From: Lawsonibacter faecis | GTDB lineage: Bacteria; Bacillota; Clostridia; Oscillospirales; Oscillospiraceae | Length of the DNA: 64,000 bases | Direction: 5' to 3' | Assembly (NCBI RefSeq): GCF_014287675.1 | Contig: NZ_JACOPQ010000015.1 | Span: 43,174-107,173 of the forward strand | Shown here: positions 1 through 7,219 of the stretch, one piece after another | Layout of the letters: each line of letters opens with the position of its first letter | How positions within the stretch are numbered: position 1 is the stretch's first letter | The notes under the pieces: model-generated | Database searches by the model: none | Seen by the model: the letters and a program-made list of their open reading frames with translations, nothing else | Told to the model about the DNA's origin: nothing | Program-made: the position numbers and the translations under genes

Positions 1-106
1 GGATGTACTCCAGCAGCTCCTGGGAGCCCATCTGAAGAATCTCCATGGACTGCATCATCTGGGGCGACAGGCTCTGCGACTGCTTCAGGCTCATGTTCAG
101 TTCCAT
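1..106 (-). CDS. rpoN: RNA polymerase sigma-54 factor, N-terminal fragment
   Basis: Only the first 35 codons lie in the window; the gene runs off the left edge. The translation begins MELNMSLKQSQSLSPQMMQ and continues with SMEILQMGSQELLEYI. This is the glutamine- and leucine-rich region I of sigma-54, which contacts AAA+ activators and holds the polymerase inactive until ATP hydrolysis. The ATG is preceded at good spacing by GGGAGG, so the start is well supported. A sigma-A type promoter lies just upstream. No convincing -24/-12 promoter was seen elsewhere in the window, so targets are not visible here. Identity is from region I alone. Confidence 0.85.
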   Translation of the reverse strand, partial: MELNMSLKQSQSLSPQMMQSMEILQMGSQELLEYI

Positions 107-151
107 GACGGCCTCCCTTCCGCCCCGTACGGGGCATCTTTTTTTCGTCTT

Positions 152-180
152 AGTATAGCACAAATACCATTGCCGTTCAA
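152..180 (-). promoter_or_regulatory. Sigma-A promoter for rpoN
   Basis: Reading the minus strand, TTGAAC (175-180) and TATACT (152-157) are separated by 17 bp, about 50 bp ahead of the rpoN start codon. Spacing and hexamers fit a housekeeping promoter. Confidence 0.65.
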
Positions 181-299
181 TTTATAATTCGTTGTCCGGC
201 ATACCGGCCCCGGGTCGGATTGCGGGGACGCGGGGAGAACTCCTCCAGCGCCCATGGATGTACGATGCGTGCGCCGCACCCCGGACGAAACCCTAGAAG

Positions 300-335
300 G
301 CCCCCCGGCGGGCGCGTATGCATCCGCCGGGGGGC
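300..335 (-). terminator. Hairpin after the ASCH gene
   Basis: GCCCCCCGGCGG (300-311) pairs perfectly with CCGCCGGGGGGC (324-335). It lies 18 bp past the stop of the ASCH gene and ahead of the rpoN promoter. The following minus-strand sequence is only weakly T-rich, so termination is probable but not certain. Confidence 0.55.
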
Positions 336-352
336 TTTGTCCAAATTTTCTA

Positions 353-829
353 TTAAAGCCGCTTGTCCCGCTCAGTGACGCGGTCCGGAGGCCACACCAG
401 CTTGAACTCCTCGCAGACCACGGGCATCTCGGTGGTAAAGCTCTGGCCGCACCGCTCGCATTCCTGGATGAAAAAGGGCTTGTGTGCCCGCCGCCAATAG
501 TCCAGGGAGAGGTCCCCCTCCCCCTCCAGGGCGGCGTACTTGCCGGATACCTCCCGCCAGGGGACGATCTCCACCCGGAGGGTCTGGATGACGCACTGGG
601 CCTCCCCCGCCCAGTCGGTGATCACGCTGTACTCGTCAGCCTTGGGGAAGGGGTCGTCCTCTTTTACATAGGCATAGGAGCAGGAGGCGGTCCCACGCTT
701 TTTGCCCTCCAGCACCAGCTGGGCCAGATGGTCCGCGTCCTCCTGATTGTCGTGGAAATGCCAGGCCTCGTACCCGGCGGCGACAGGGGTATGGGCGGTA
801 AACGCCCGCCACATCTCTTCCGGGGTCAT
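353..829 (-). CDS. ASCH domain-containing protein
   Basis: A 158-residue protein resembling the ASCH fold, a PUA-related beta-barrel that binds RNA or modified nucleosides. Visible features are the early lysine-threonine segment GKKRGTASCSY (about residues 43-53), a central acidic strand region and a C-terminal FIQECERCGQSF stretch with a CxxC pair. The ATG at 829 follows GAGGAGG at 7 bp. It starts 32 bp after the beta-CASP exonuclease stop and is probably co-transcribed with it, which fits a role in RNA handling. Some ASCH proteins hydrolyse N4-acetylcytidine; this one is too distant for a substrate call. A hairpin follows the stop. Confidence 0.75.
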   Translation of the reverse strand: MTPEEMWRAFTAHTPVAAGYEAWHFHDNQEDADHLAQLVLEGKKRGTASCSYAYVKEDDPFPKADEYSVITDWAGEAQCVIQTLRVEIVPWREVSGKYAALEGEGDLSLDYWRRAHKPFFIQECERCGQSFTTEMPVVCEEFKLVWPPDRVTERDKRL

Positions 830-861
830 AGCGAATCCTCCTCTGTATCAAACAGCCGTCT

Positions 862-2454
862 TTAACGGTCCCACTTCTCGATGAGGGCGCGCAGCTGGTC
901 GGCGAACTTGCCCAGGTCCTTGTTGGCCCCGCCCTTGTTCCGGCGGATGACCTCCTGGAGCATCCTGCCCGTCTCCTCCAGGCGGCGGTAGGCCGGGGAG
1001 CCGAAGTCCGCGGGAGCGGCCTTTCTGGGCTGGGGAATCCCCGGCGAGAGCACCTTTCCGGCCAGGAGGTCGTAGACCTCCTCATAGTCGGGCGCGTGGG
1101 CGGAGAGCCCCCGCTGGCGGAGGGTCTCCGCGTAAATCTCCGTGACGGCCTCGTCCCCGTGGACCACAAAGACCTCCCGGGGCCTGGGGTCGTAGGCGTC
1201 AATCCAGGCAAGCAGGCCGTTCTTGTCCGCATGGGAGGAGAGGCCGTGGCACTGTGTAATCGCGGCCCGGACGGCGATGGTCTCGCCGAAGAGCTTCACC
1301 TCGGCGGCCCCCTCCAGGAGCCTGCGGCCCAGGCTGCCCTCAGCCTGATAGCCCACGAAGACCACGCTGCACTCCTTCCGCCAGAGGTTGTGCTTCAGGT
1401 GGTGGCGGATGCGCCCGGCGTCGCACATGCCGGAGGCGGAGATAATCACCTTGGGCGTGGGGTCCAGGTTCAGGGCCTTGGACTCGTCGCTGGACTCCAC
1501 CAGGGTGAGGCCGGGGAAGGTGAAGAGGGCGTCCCCGCTGCGCACCGTCTCCAGCGCCTCCTCATCCAGATAGCCGGTGAGGTTGCCGGAGAAAATTTTC
1601 GTCGCCTCCCTGGCCAGGGGGGAGTCCACGCAGACGGTAAAGTTCGGCACGCTCCGGACCAGATGCTCCTCCTTCATCTCCCGGATGAAGTATAAGAGCT
1701 CCTGGGTGCGGCCCACGGCGAAGGAGGGGATAATCACGTTGCCGCCCCGGCCCAGGGTCTCTTCGATGATGGCGGCGAGCTGCTCCTTGTACTCCCCCTT
1801 GCCCTCATGGAGCCGGTCGCCGTAGGTGCTCTCGGTGAGGACGTAGTCGGCGTCGCGGATGTACTGGGGGTCCCGGATGATGGGCTGGTCGTGGTTGCCG
1901 ATGTCGCCGGAGAAGACGATTTTTCTCGTCTCCTCGCCCTCGGTGAGCCACATCTCCACGCTGGCGGAGCCCAGGAGGTGCCCCGCGTCCACAAAACGGG
2001 CCCGGACGCCCTGCTCAAGGTCCACCTCCCGGCCGTACTCGCAGGGGACCAGGAGCTTGAGGGTCGCCTCCGCGTCGGCCACGGTGTAGATGGGTTCCAC
2101 CGGCGCGCGGCCCGCGCGCTTGCCCTTCTGGTTCTCCCACTGGGCGTCGCTCTCCTGGATGTGGGCCGAGTCCCGCAGCATGATGGAGAGGAGCTGGGCG
2201 GTGAGCCGGGTGCAGTAGATGGGCCCGTCGAAGCCCTGCTTCACCAGCAGGGGCAGGCGGCCCGAGTGGTCGATGTGGGCGTGGGTCACCACCACGGCGT
2301 CAATAAAGCCGGGGGTAAAGTCCAGCTCGCTGTTGTCCCGCTCGTCCCGGCCCTGCTGAAGCCCGCAGTCCACCAGCACGCGCTTGCCGCCGCATTCCAC
2401 GCAGTGGCAGGAGCCGGTGACTGCCCGGGCCGCGCCGAAAAAGGTCAGTCTCAT
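862..2454 (-). CDS. MBL-fold beta-CASP RNA exonuclease-like hydrolase
   Basis: A 530-residue metallo-beta-lactamase protein of the beta-CASP (CPSF73/YsxC-like) group, expected to cut RNA in the cytoplasm with two zinc ions. Seen in order: the metal motif HAHIDHSG at residues 58-65, a GDIGNH strand, the beta-CASP segments DSPLA and SASGMCDAGRIRHH, then HGLSSHADKNGLLAW and FVVHGDE near residues 395-425. The last 75 residues form a charged, probably helical tail beyond the usual core. The ATG has a strong AAGGAGGTG site. The ASCH gene follows 32 bp downstream, suggesting an RNA-related operon. Family assignment is firm; the substrate (tRNA, mRNA) is unknown. Confidence 0.85.
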   Translation of the reverse strand: MRLTFFGAARAVTGSCHCVECGGKRVLVDCGLQQGRDERDNSELDFTPGFIDAVVVTHAHIDHSGRLPLLVKQGFDGPIYCTRLTAQLLSIMLRDSAHIQESDAQWENQKGKRAGRAPVEPIYTVADAEATLKLLVPCEYGREVDLEQGVRARFVDAGHLLGSASVEMWLTEGEETRKIVFSGDIGNHDQPIIRDPQYIRDADYVLTESTYGDRLHEGKGEYKEQLAAIIEETLGRGGNVIIPSFAVGRTQELLYFIREMKEEHLVRSVPNFTVCVDSPLAREATKIFSGNLTGYLDEEALETVRSGDALFTFPGLTLVESSDESKALNLDPTPKVIISASGMCDAGRIRHHLKHNLWRKECSVVFVGYQAEGSLGRRLLEGAAEVKLFGETIAVRAAITQCHGLSSHADKNGLLAWIDAYDPRPREVFVVHGDEAVTEIYAETLRQRGLSAHAPDYEEVYDLLAGKVLSPGIPQPRKAAPADFGSPAYRRLEETGRMLQEVIRRNKGGANKDLGKFADQLRALIEKWDR

Positions 2455-2509
2455 AAGGCACCTCCTTGCAAGGCGCGGGAAGGAATCCCCGCCGCCTCAA
2501 ATTCTGACC

Positions 2510-2728
2510 TTATTCTACTCTTAAAACCGCCTCCTGTAAATATCGGCTTAAGCTTTTGTAGGAGGGGCAGAAGACCCGGAAGCCCAGTACGTGGGAGAGC
2601 GCCCCGTTCCAGTCGTCCAGCGAGTAACGCGAGACCTCCTGGGTGGCCAGGAGGGTTAAAAGCCAGGCGGGATCGGGCTTATGGACGTTCTGCCGCTCCG
2701 CCAGGCGCTTCAAAATCGGGTTTTCCAT
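2510..2728 (-). CDS. Small conserved-looking hypothetical protein
   Basis: A 72-residue ORF upstream of the exonuclease gene and in the same direction. It has an AAAGGCGG site 10 bp from the ATG and normal codon use for the region. The sequence is mixed alpha-helical with no membrane segment or known motif (it begins MENPILKRLAERQNV). I do not recognise a family. It ends 55 bp before the exonuclease start and could be the first gene of that operon. It could also be a chance ORF. Confidence 0.5.
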   Translation of the reverse strand: MENPILKRLAERQNVHKPDPAWLLTLLATQEVSRYSLDDWNGALSHVLGFRVFCPSYKSLSRYLQEAVLRVE

Positions 2729-2819
2729 GGTGCGCCGCCTTTCTGATGCATTTGCCCATTCTATGCCGCGGCGGGGCGGGCGGTTTGCAAGCCGCCCGCC
2801 GTATCAAAGCGGCCTCTTT

Positions 2820-3488
2820 TCAAATGTCCTCCCTGGGGCGGCCGCTCATCTCCCAGAAGCGGAGCTCATGGACGGAGCAGGCCCGGAATATCTCCGCGCA
2901 GCGGCGCTCCCTGGCAGGCTCCAGCCCTGTGCAGATTTTTTCTGTAAAAGCCGCCCATCTCTCGCAGGCCGCCCTGTACTCCGCGCCCGCGTAGTCCCGG
3001 ACCAGGGGCCAGTAGGGGGTGTCCCCCACGCCGGGGAAACGCTCCAGCAGCCGGGTGAAAATCCAGCCGTAGCTCACCATGCAGGGCAGGCAGGCCATCA
3101 TGCACTCGGCGGCCCCCGCCCCGTCCCTGGCCGTGGCGATCATGGCGCGGGTATAGGCCAGATTCTCCGGCCGCTGGGGCAGGCGCTGTATCACGGCGTC
3201 GGTCAGGCTAAAGCGCTCCAGATAACAAAGCCGGGTGGCCCCCTCGCCCTCGTTCACAAAGGAGAGAAGCTCATAATAGGTGCGGATCTCCTCCATGTCC
3301 TCAGCCTTTGCCATCCCCCAGGCAAACACCTTGGCGTACTCCCGGAGATAGAGGCTGTCGTCCACAATGTACCCCTTGAAGCAGTCCCACGGCAATGTGC
3401 CCTCCCCCAGCTTTTGGAGGAATGCGGAGTTCAGGCACTGCTCCCAGATGGGCAGGTTTTCTTCCATCAGCCGGTTACAGAACGTCAT
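2820..3488 (-). CDS. tenA: Thiaminase II / aminopyrimidine aminohydrolase TenA
   Basis: A 222-residue all-helical TenA/THI-4 protein. It hydrolyses aminomethylpyrimidine breakdown products of thiamine to HMP, so base moieties can be salvaged. The family's catalytic cysteine region appears as CLPCMVSYGWI, and the C-terminal signature appears as FWEMSG. The chosen ATG at 3488 overlaps the thiD stop by ATGA, so the two are translationally coupled; upstream in-frame codons belong to a shadow of thiD. Length matches the family. It is the last gene of the riboswitch-controlled salvage operon, and HMP it releases would go to the adjacent ThiD kinase. Confidence 0.92.
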   Translation of the reverse strand: MTFCNRLMEENLPIWEQCLNSAFLQKLGEGTLPWDCFKGYIVDDSLYLREYAKVFAWGMAKAEDMEEIRTYYELLSFVNEGEGATRLCYLERFSLTDAVIQRLPQRPENLAYTRAMIATARDGAGAAECMMACLPCMVSYGWIFTRLLERFPGVGDTPYWPLVRDYAGAEYRAACERWAAFTEKICTGLEPARERRCAEIFRACSVHELRFWEMSGRPREDI

Positions 3489-4309
3489 CCCCCGCACCCT
3501 CGCTCTTCCGGGCCGCCGAGAAACGCCCCGCTGAGACTGTGGAGGTGGTCCATGGGTCCCTGGCCCGCGCCCAGATCCAGCATGGCGCCCAGTGCGCCGG
3601 AGAGATAGTCCTTGGCCCGCTCCACCGCCTGCTCCAGGCCGAAGCCCTTGGCCAGGTTGGAGGCGATGGCGCTGGAGAGGGTGCAGCCGGTGCCGTGGGT
3701 ATTGGGATTGTCGATCCGCCGGCCCCGGAACCAGGTGCACACGCCGGAGCGCCAGAGCAGGTCGTCCGCGTCGCTGACACGGTGTCCGCCCTTGCAGAGC
3801 ACCGCGCACCCGTACCGCACACCGATGCTCCGGGCGGCGCGCTCCATGTCCTCCGGTCCGGCGATTGGCTCCCCCGAGAGGACCTCCGCCTCGGGAATGT
3901 TGGGAGTCAGTACGCTTGCCAGGGGGAGAAGCTGCTCCTTCAGCGCCTTCACCGCGTCCTCCGAGAGGAGCCGGAAGCCGCTGGTGGAAACCATTACCGG
4001 GTCCACCACAATGTTTTTGGCCCTGTACTGCCGGAGCTTGTCCGCAATGACCCGGATGAGGGGCGCGGAGGAGACCATCCCCGTCTTCACAGCGTCGGGG
4101 AAGATGTCGGTGAAGATGCAGTCCAGCTGGCTGGCCAAAAATTCAGGCGTGGACTCTAAAATGCCGGAGACGCCGGTGGTGTTCTGGGCCGTCAGGGCGG
4201 TAATGGCGCTCATGGCGTACACGCCGTTGGCGCACATGGTCTTGATGTCGGCCTGGATGCCGGCGCCTCCGCTGGAATCGCTTCCGGCGATTGTCAATGC
4301 TGTTTTCAT
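3485..4309 (-). CDS. thiD: Hydroxymethylpyrimidine/phosphomethylpyrimidine kinase
   Basis: A 274-residue ribokinase-fold enzyme that phosphorylates HMP and HMP-phosphate to HMP-diphosphate, the pyrimidine substrate of ThiE. It shows the N-terminal GSDSSGGAGIQAD motif, DPVMVSTSG in the middle, and the anion-hole GTGCTLSSAIASNL near the C-terminus. GGAGGAG sits 6 bp ahead of the ATG at 4309; an ATG 15 bp upstream lies before the binding site and is unlikely. It overlaps tenA by 4 bp. All neighbours are thiamine salvage genes. Confidence 0.93.
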   Translation of the reverse strand: MKTALTIAGSDSSGGAGIQADIKTMCANGVYAMSAITALTAQNTTGVSGILESTPEFLASQLDCIFTDIFPDAVKTGMVSSAPLIRVIADKLRQYRAKNIVVDPVMVSTSGFRLLSEDAVKALKEQLLPLASVLTPNIPEAEVLSGEPIAGPEDMERAARSIGVRYGCAVLCKGGHRVSDADDLLWRSGVCTWFRGRRIDNPNTHGTGCTLSSAIASNLAKGFGLEQAVERAKDYLSGALGAMLDLGAGQGPMDHLHSLSGAFLGGPEERGCGG

Positions 4310-4342
4310 ATGCCGCTCCTCCATATGGTGTTTTGTTTTTCA

Positions 4343-5008
4343 TCAGTCCTCCGTCTGCTGCAGCCGTGAGAGAAATTCCGGGTCATCCAGCCGTGGGAGG
4401 TACCAGTCGCTCAGGGCGCGCAGCTCCGCCTGGTCCTCCGCCGCCGATGGGTCGTACACGCCGCACACCAGGAACCCGGCCGCCTTGGCCGTCCGGGCGG
4501 CGTGGAGCGCGTCTTCAAAGACCAGCGTGCGCTCCGGCCGGCCGCCCAGCCGCCGCGCCGCCTCCAGATAAATCCCCGGCGCCGTCTTTGGCCCGTACTG
4601 CAGGCAGCTCACGGCGAAGCGAAAGCGCCCCCACTGGCCCAACCGCACCATGGCGTCCCGGGCCTGAAAGGCCTCGCTGGCGGTGGCGATGCCGCAGGGG
4701 ACGCCCAGCTCCGCCAGTCTGGTCAGAAGGGCGTCCGCCCCCGGCTTCAGCGGCACCTTCTCCCGGTACTCAACCGTGACGATATCGTTGACCCCCTCCA
4801 TCACCTGATCCGCCGTACAGGACAGGCCGAAGGTCTTCACCATGTACTCGGACGCCTCGCGGCGGCCCATCTCCTTAATCCGCCGGGCCAAATCCTCCGG
4901 CGGCCGGCCTCCAAACCGGCGGACCAGGGCCCTGGGGGCGTCGTCCCAGATATACATGGAGTCGGTCAGCGTGCCGTCCAGGTCGAAAATCGCGCCCTCG
5001 GGCCTCAT
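4343..5008 (-). CDS. HAD-family phosphatase in thiamine operon
   Basis: A 221-residue haloacid dehalogenase hydrolase of the beta-phosphoglucomutase-like subgroup. It has motif I DLDGTLTDS at residues 9-17 (nucleophile Asp9, acid Asp11), a motif II TAS triplet, a lysine in YGPKTAPGIY, and motif IV FEDALHAARTA. The ATG overlaps the thiE stop (ATGA), so it is coupled to thiE. By analogy with plant TH2, where TenA is fused to a HAD phosphatase acting on thiamine monophosphate, it may dephosphorylate thiamine or HMP phosphates. That substrate is inference; family and active site are clear. Confidence 0.8.
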   Translation of the reverse strand: MRPEGAIFDLDGTLTDSMYIWDDAPRALVRRFGGRPPEDLARRIKEMGRREASEYMVKTFGLSCTADQVMEGVNDIVTVEYREKVPLKPGADALLTRLAELGVPCGIATASEAFQARDAMVRLGQWGRFRFAVSCLQYGPKTAPGIYLEAARRLGGRPERTLVFEDALHAARTAKAAGFLVCGVYDPSAAEDQAELRALSDWYLPRLDDPEFLSRLQQTED

Positions 5009-5646
5009 CGCGCCACCATCTCTCTCGTCAGGGCCAGGAGTTTCCGGGCCGCCCCCTGAATATCCGCCTGGGCGTAGAGGGCGGAGACCACCGCCACGCC
5101 GCATACGCCGCTGCCGGCCAGCTTGCCCACATTTTCCGGCCCGATGCCGCCGATTGCCACAACCGGAATGCGCACGGCGGCGCAGATGGCCTTCAGCGTA
5201 TCGCAGCTCACCGCGTCGGCGTCGTCCTTGGTGCCGGTGGGGAAAACCGCCCCCACGCCCAGGTAGTCCGCCCCGGCGGCCTCGGCCCCGAGGGCCTGCT
5301 CCACCGTCTGGGCCGACACGCCCAGTATCCGGTCAGGTCCCAGCCGCCGCCGGACCTCCGCCGCCTCCATGTCGCTCTGGCCCACGTGCACGCCGTCGGC
5401 CCGGACCTCCAGCGCCAGCGCCACGTCGTCGTTGATAAGAAAGGGCGCGCCATAGCGCCCGCAGAGGGCCTTCAGCTCCCGGGCCTCCGCAAGGAAGGCC
5501 GCGCGGTCCAGGTGCTTTTCCCGGAGCTGAACCATGGTCGCGCCCCCCTTGAGGGACGCCTCCACCTGCTGGGCGAGGGTCTGCTCCCCCAGCCATGCCC
5601 GGTCGGTCACCGCATAGAGCAGCAGGTCCTTTTTATCGCACCTCAT
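5005..5646 (-). CDS. thiE: Thiamine-phosphate synthase
   Basis: A 213-residue TIM-barrel enzyme that joins HMP-diphosphate and thiazole phosphate into thiamine phosphate. Typical segments are VQLREKHLDRAAFLAEA, GVSAQTVEQA, DYLGVGAVFPTGTKDDA and VAIGGIGPENV (phosphate binding). The start ATG lies inside the end of thiM (14-bp overlap), and the stop overlaps the HAD gene by 4 bp. Length is standard. It is the condensing step of the salvage operon. Confidence 0.94.
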   Translation of the reverse strand: MRCDKKDLLLYAVTDRAWLGEQTLAQQVEASLKGGATMVQLREKHLDRAAFLAEARELKALCGRYGAPFLINDDVALALEVRADGVHVGQSDMEAAEVRRRLGPDRILGVSAQTVEQALGAEAAGADYLGVGAVFPTGTKDDADAVSCDTLKAICAAVRIPVVAIGGIGPENVGKLAGSGVCGVAVVSALYAQADIQGAARKLLALTREMVAR

Positions 5647-6454
5647 ATCTGGCCCCTCCCTCCAGCGCGGCTCCGTCCATGCGGTAAATCGCGTCGATAA
5701 TGCGGTTTCGGTAAGTGGCGTTCCCGTCCGTGGGAGCCATATTCCCCCAGCCCAGCTCTCCCGCCAGGCCCATGGCCGTCACGGCCGCGGCGGCGGCCTC
5801 AAGCGCGCCGCCGGGGTTAGCGACCAGGTAGGCGGTGAGCAGTCCCGAGAGCTGGCAGCCCGTGCCGGTAATCCTCCCCATCTCCGCCCGGCCGTTGCGA
5901 ATCACGTAGCAGGTCCCGGCGTCGGCCACCAGGTCGATGGCTCCGGTGATGGCCATAATGGCCCCGTACCGCACTGCCGCCGCCTTGGCGAAGGCCACGG
6001 CCTCGTCCAGGCTCTCCTCCGTCACCGTGTCGGCCACATCGGCGTCCACCCCCTTGGTGGAGCCGCCGCCCGCCACCAGAGCCTTGATCTCGGAGATATT
6101 GCCCCGGATGGCGGTAAAGCGGACCTCCTCCGTCAGCTTTTGGGCGGTCCGGGTACGCAGGGCGCTGGCCCCGGCCCCCACCGGGTCCAGGAGGACCGGG
6201 CGGGAGAGGGCGTTGGCCCTCTTCCCCGCGGCAAACATGGCGAGGATGGTGCGCTGGCTGAGGGTACCGATGTTGATATTCACTCCGCCGCAGATGGAGG
6301 CAATCTCCTCCACCTCCCCGATATCGTCCGACATAATGGGACTGCCGCCGCAGGCCAGCAGGATATTCGCCACATCGTTGACGGTGACATAGTTGGTGAT
6401 GCTGTGGACCAGCGGGGTCCGGGCCCGGACATTTTCAAGGCAGGTGCTGAACAT
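5633..6454 (-). CDS. thiM: Hydroxyethylthiazole kinase
   Basis: A 273-residue ribokinase-like enzyme that phosphorylates recovered hydroxyethylthiazole. It carries NDVANILLACGGSPIMSDD near the N-terminus, LLDPVGAGAS centrally and ITGTGCQLSGL (anion hole) late. The ATG at 6454 follows AGGAGG by 8 bp; the in-frame extension to 6541 runs back into the terminator hairpin and is not coding. First gene of the operon and directly behind the TPP riboswitch terminator. No thiC, thiG or thiS is nearby, so the locus is salvage rather than de novo synthesis. Confidence 0.94.
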   Translation of the reverse strand: MFSTCLENVRARTPLVHSITNYVTVNDVANILLACGGSPIMSDDIGEVEEIASICGGVNINIGTLSQRTILAMFAAGKRANALSRPVLLDPVGAGASALRTRTAQKLTEEVRFTAIRGNISEIKALVAGGGSTKGVDADVADTVTEESLDEAVAFAKAAAVRYGAIMAITGAIDLVADAGTCYVIRNGRAEMGRITGTGCQLSGLLTAYLVANPGGALEAAAAAVTAMGLAGELGWGNMAPTDGNATYRNRIIDAIYRMDGAALEGGARYEVR

Positions 6455-6483
6455 ACTCGTTTTCCTCCTAAAGATACAAAAAT

Positions 6484-6528
6484 CCACGGAATATCTCAAT
6501 TCAAAAGGAGAATAGAGATATCCCGTGG
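6484..6528 (-). terminator. Riboswitch-controlled intrinsic terminator
   Basis: CCACGGAATATCTC (6484-6497) and GAGATATCCCGTGG (6515-6528) form a 14-bp stem with one mismatch in DNA (G-U in RNA). On the minus strand it is followed by ATTTTTGTATC, a good U-tract. It lies between the TPP aptamer and thiM, the position of an expression-platform terminator. Confidence 0.85.
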
Positions 6529-6544
6529 TCAACAGGAACACGCC

Positions 6545-6630
6545 GCTTATCTCCCTACGTTGGCATTACCCAAATCAGGTCACTGGTCGAAGCGCACAGC
6601 TTCCTCTCAGCCCGTTTGCGAGCTCCCATT
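6545..6630 (-). promoter_or_regulatory. TPP (THI-box) riboswitch aptamer
   Basis: On the minus strand the hallmark CTGAGA (6605-6610) is followed by ACCTGATTTGGGTAATGCC and then AACGTAGGGA (6552-6580). These are the two conserved internal-loop halves of the thiamine pyrophosphate aptamer. A terminator follows 17-24 bp downstream, so thiamine sufficiency should stop transcription before thiM. Confidence 0.95.
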
Positions 6631-6657
6631 TTTGCTGAATTTCTCAGCTTAGTATGT

Positions 6658-6686
6658 ACTATATGACAAAACCAGCGAATGTGCAA
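6658..6686 (-). promoter_or_regulatory. Promoter of the thiamine salvage operon
   Basis: Minus-strand TTGCAC (6681-6686) and TATAGT (6658-6663) with a 17-bp spacer. Transcription would start just upstream of the TPP aptamer. Confidence 0.7.
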
Positions 6687-6753
6687 GTTTTTTGTGAGGC
6701 GGAACGGCGGGCGGCCGCAGAGGCCGCCCGCAGGATAGAACACCACCGCACCG

Positions 6754-6922
6754 ACGGCGGCCTTTTGAGCACCAATTCAAACGCAGCTACTATCAAGGTC
6801 CTGCCGGGCAACATTCGCTCGGCGGGCGCGTGGGACGCGCCGTTAGTAACGATACACTGCGGTCGATTCGGCGAGTAGCTGCTGCCAAGTCTTGCTATCC
6901 ATCGAAAACCGTAGGCCGCCAT
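6754..6922. ncRNA. Possible structured RNA in the thi-pyk intergenic region
   Basis: The 560-bp gap between the thi promoter and pyk holds nested complementary segments: GGCGGCCT (6756-6763) with AGGCCGCC (6913-6920), GCAGCTACT (6783-6791) with AGTAGCTGC (6874-6882), and an inner hairpin GGCGCGT/ACGCGCC (6825-6831, 6835-6841). Together they fold into a multibranched domain of about 165 nt. The fold is possible on either strand. I do not recognise the family. An open frame across it on the minus strand has no ribosome binding site and odd composition, so I do not call it a gene. Confidence 0.35.
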
Positions 6923-6991
6923 GGACGCATCCCTGGGGGGGCGGGGTAGGACATTGAAAATGTCCGTGAGCCGCCCCCCGGCGTGTCTTTC

Positions 6992-7019
6992 CCCACTTTC
7001 TTCACGGGAAGAAAGTGGG
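6992..7019. repeat. Perfect 12-bp hairpin repeat
   Basis: CCCACTTTCTTC (6992-7003) pairs perfectly with GAAGAAAGTGGG (7008-7019) around a 4-nt loop, in the non-coding part of the thi-pyk gap. No gene end is adjacent, so it is not an obvious terminator. Confidence 0.4.
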
Positions 7020-7114
7020 CCCCCGGAGGGCGTTTCCCACATCTCTGGGGCACGCGGAGCGCATGAATGCGCTCCCTACAGGAGGGCGCAGGCGAGGCCT
7101 GAGGAGGACGTGGG

Positions 7115-7169
7115 CCCTCATCTCATCCGTCAGGGCTGCGCCCTGCCAACTTCCCCCGCGGGGGAAGGC
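7115..7169. repeat. Intergenic palindromic repeat (CATCCGTC ... CCCCCGCGGGGG type)
   Basis: The stretch CCCTCATCTCATCCGTC, then a GGGCTGCGCCC hairpin, then TTCCCCCGCGGGGGAAGGC, has the layout of short palindromic intergenic repeats that are abundant in gut Oscillospiraceae. The family match is from memory; only one copy is in this window. Confidence 0.45.
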
Positions 7170-7176
7170 TGAACAA

Positions 7177-7206
7177 ACCGCCCGCACAAAATGATGTGCG
7201 GGCGGT
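7177..7206 (-). terminator. Terminator of pyk
   Basis: ACCGCCCGCAC (7177-7187) and GTGCGGGCGGT (7196-7206) form an 11-bp perfect stem 14 bp past the pyk stop; TTTGTT follows on the minus strand. Confidence 0.65.
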
Positions 7207-7219
7207 CTGACAGCAATAT

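Noticed and set aside
6659..7042. 127-codon minus-strand frame in the thi-pyk gap considered as a gene
   Set aside because: No ribosome binding site, crosses the thi promoter and hairpin repeats, and shows no domain; structured RNA or repeat DNA explains it better.
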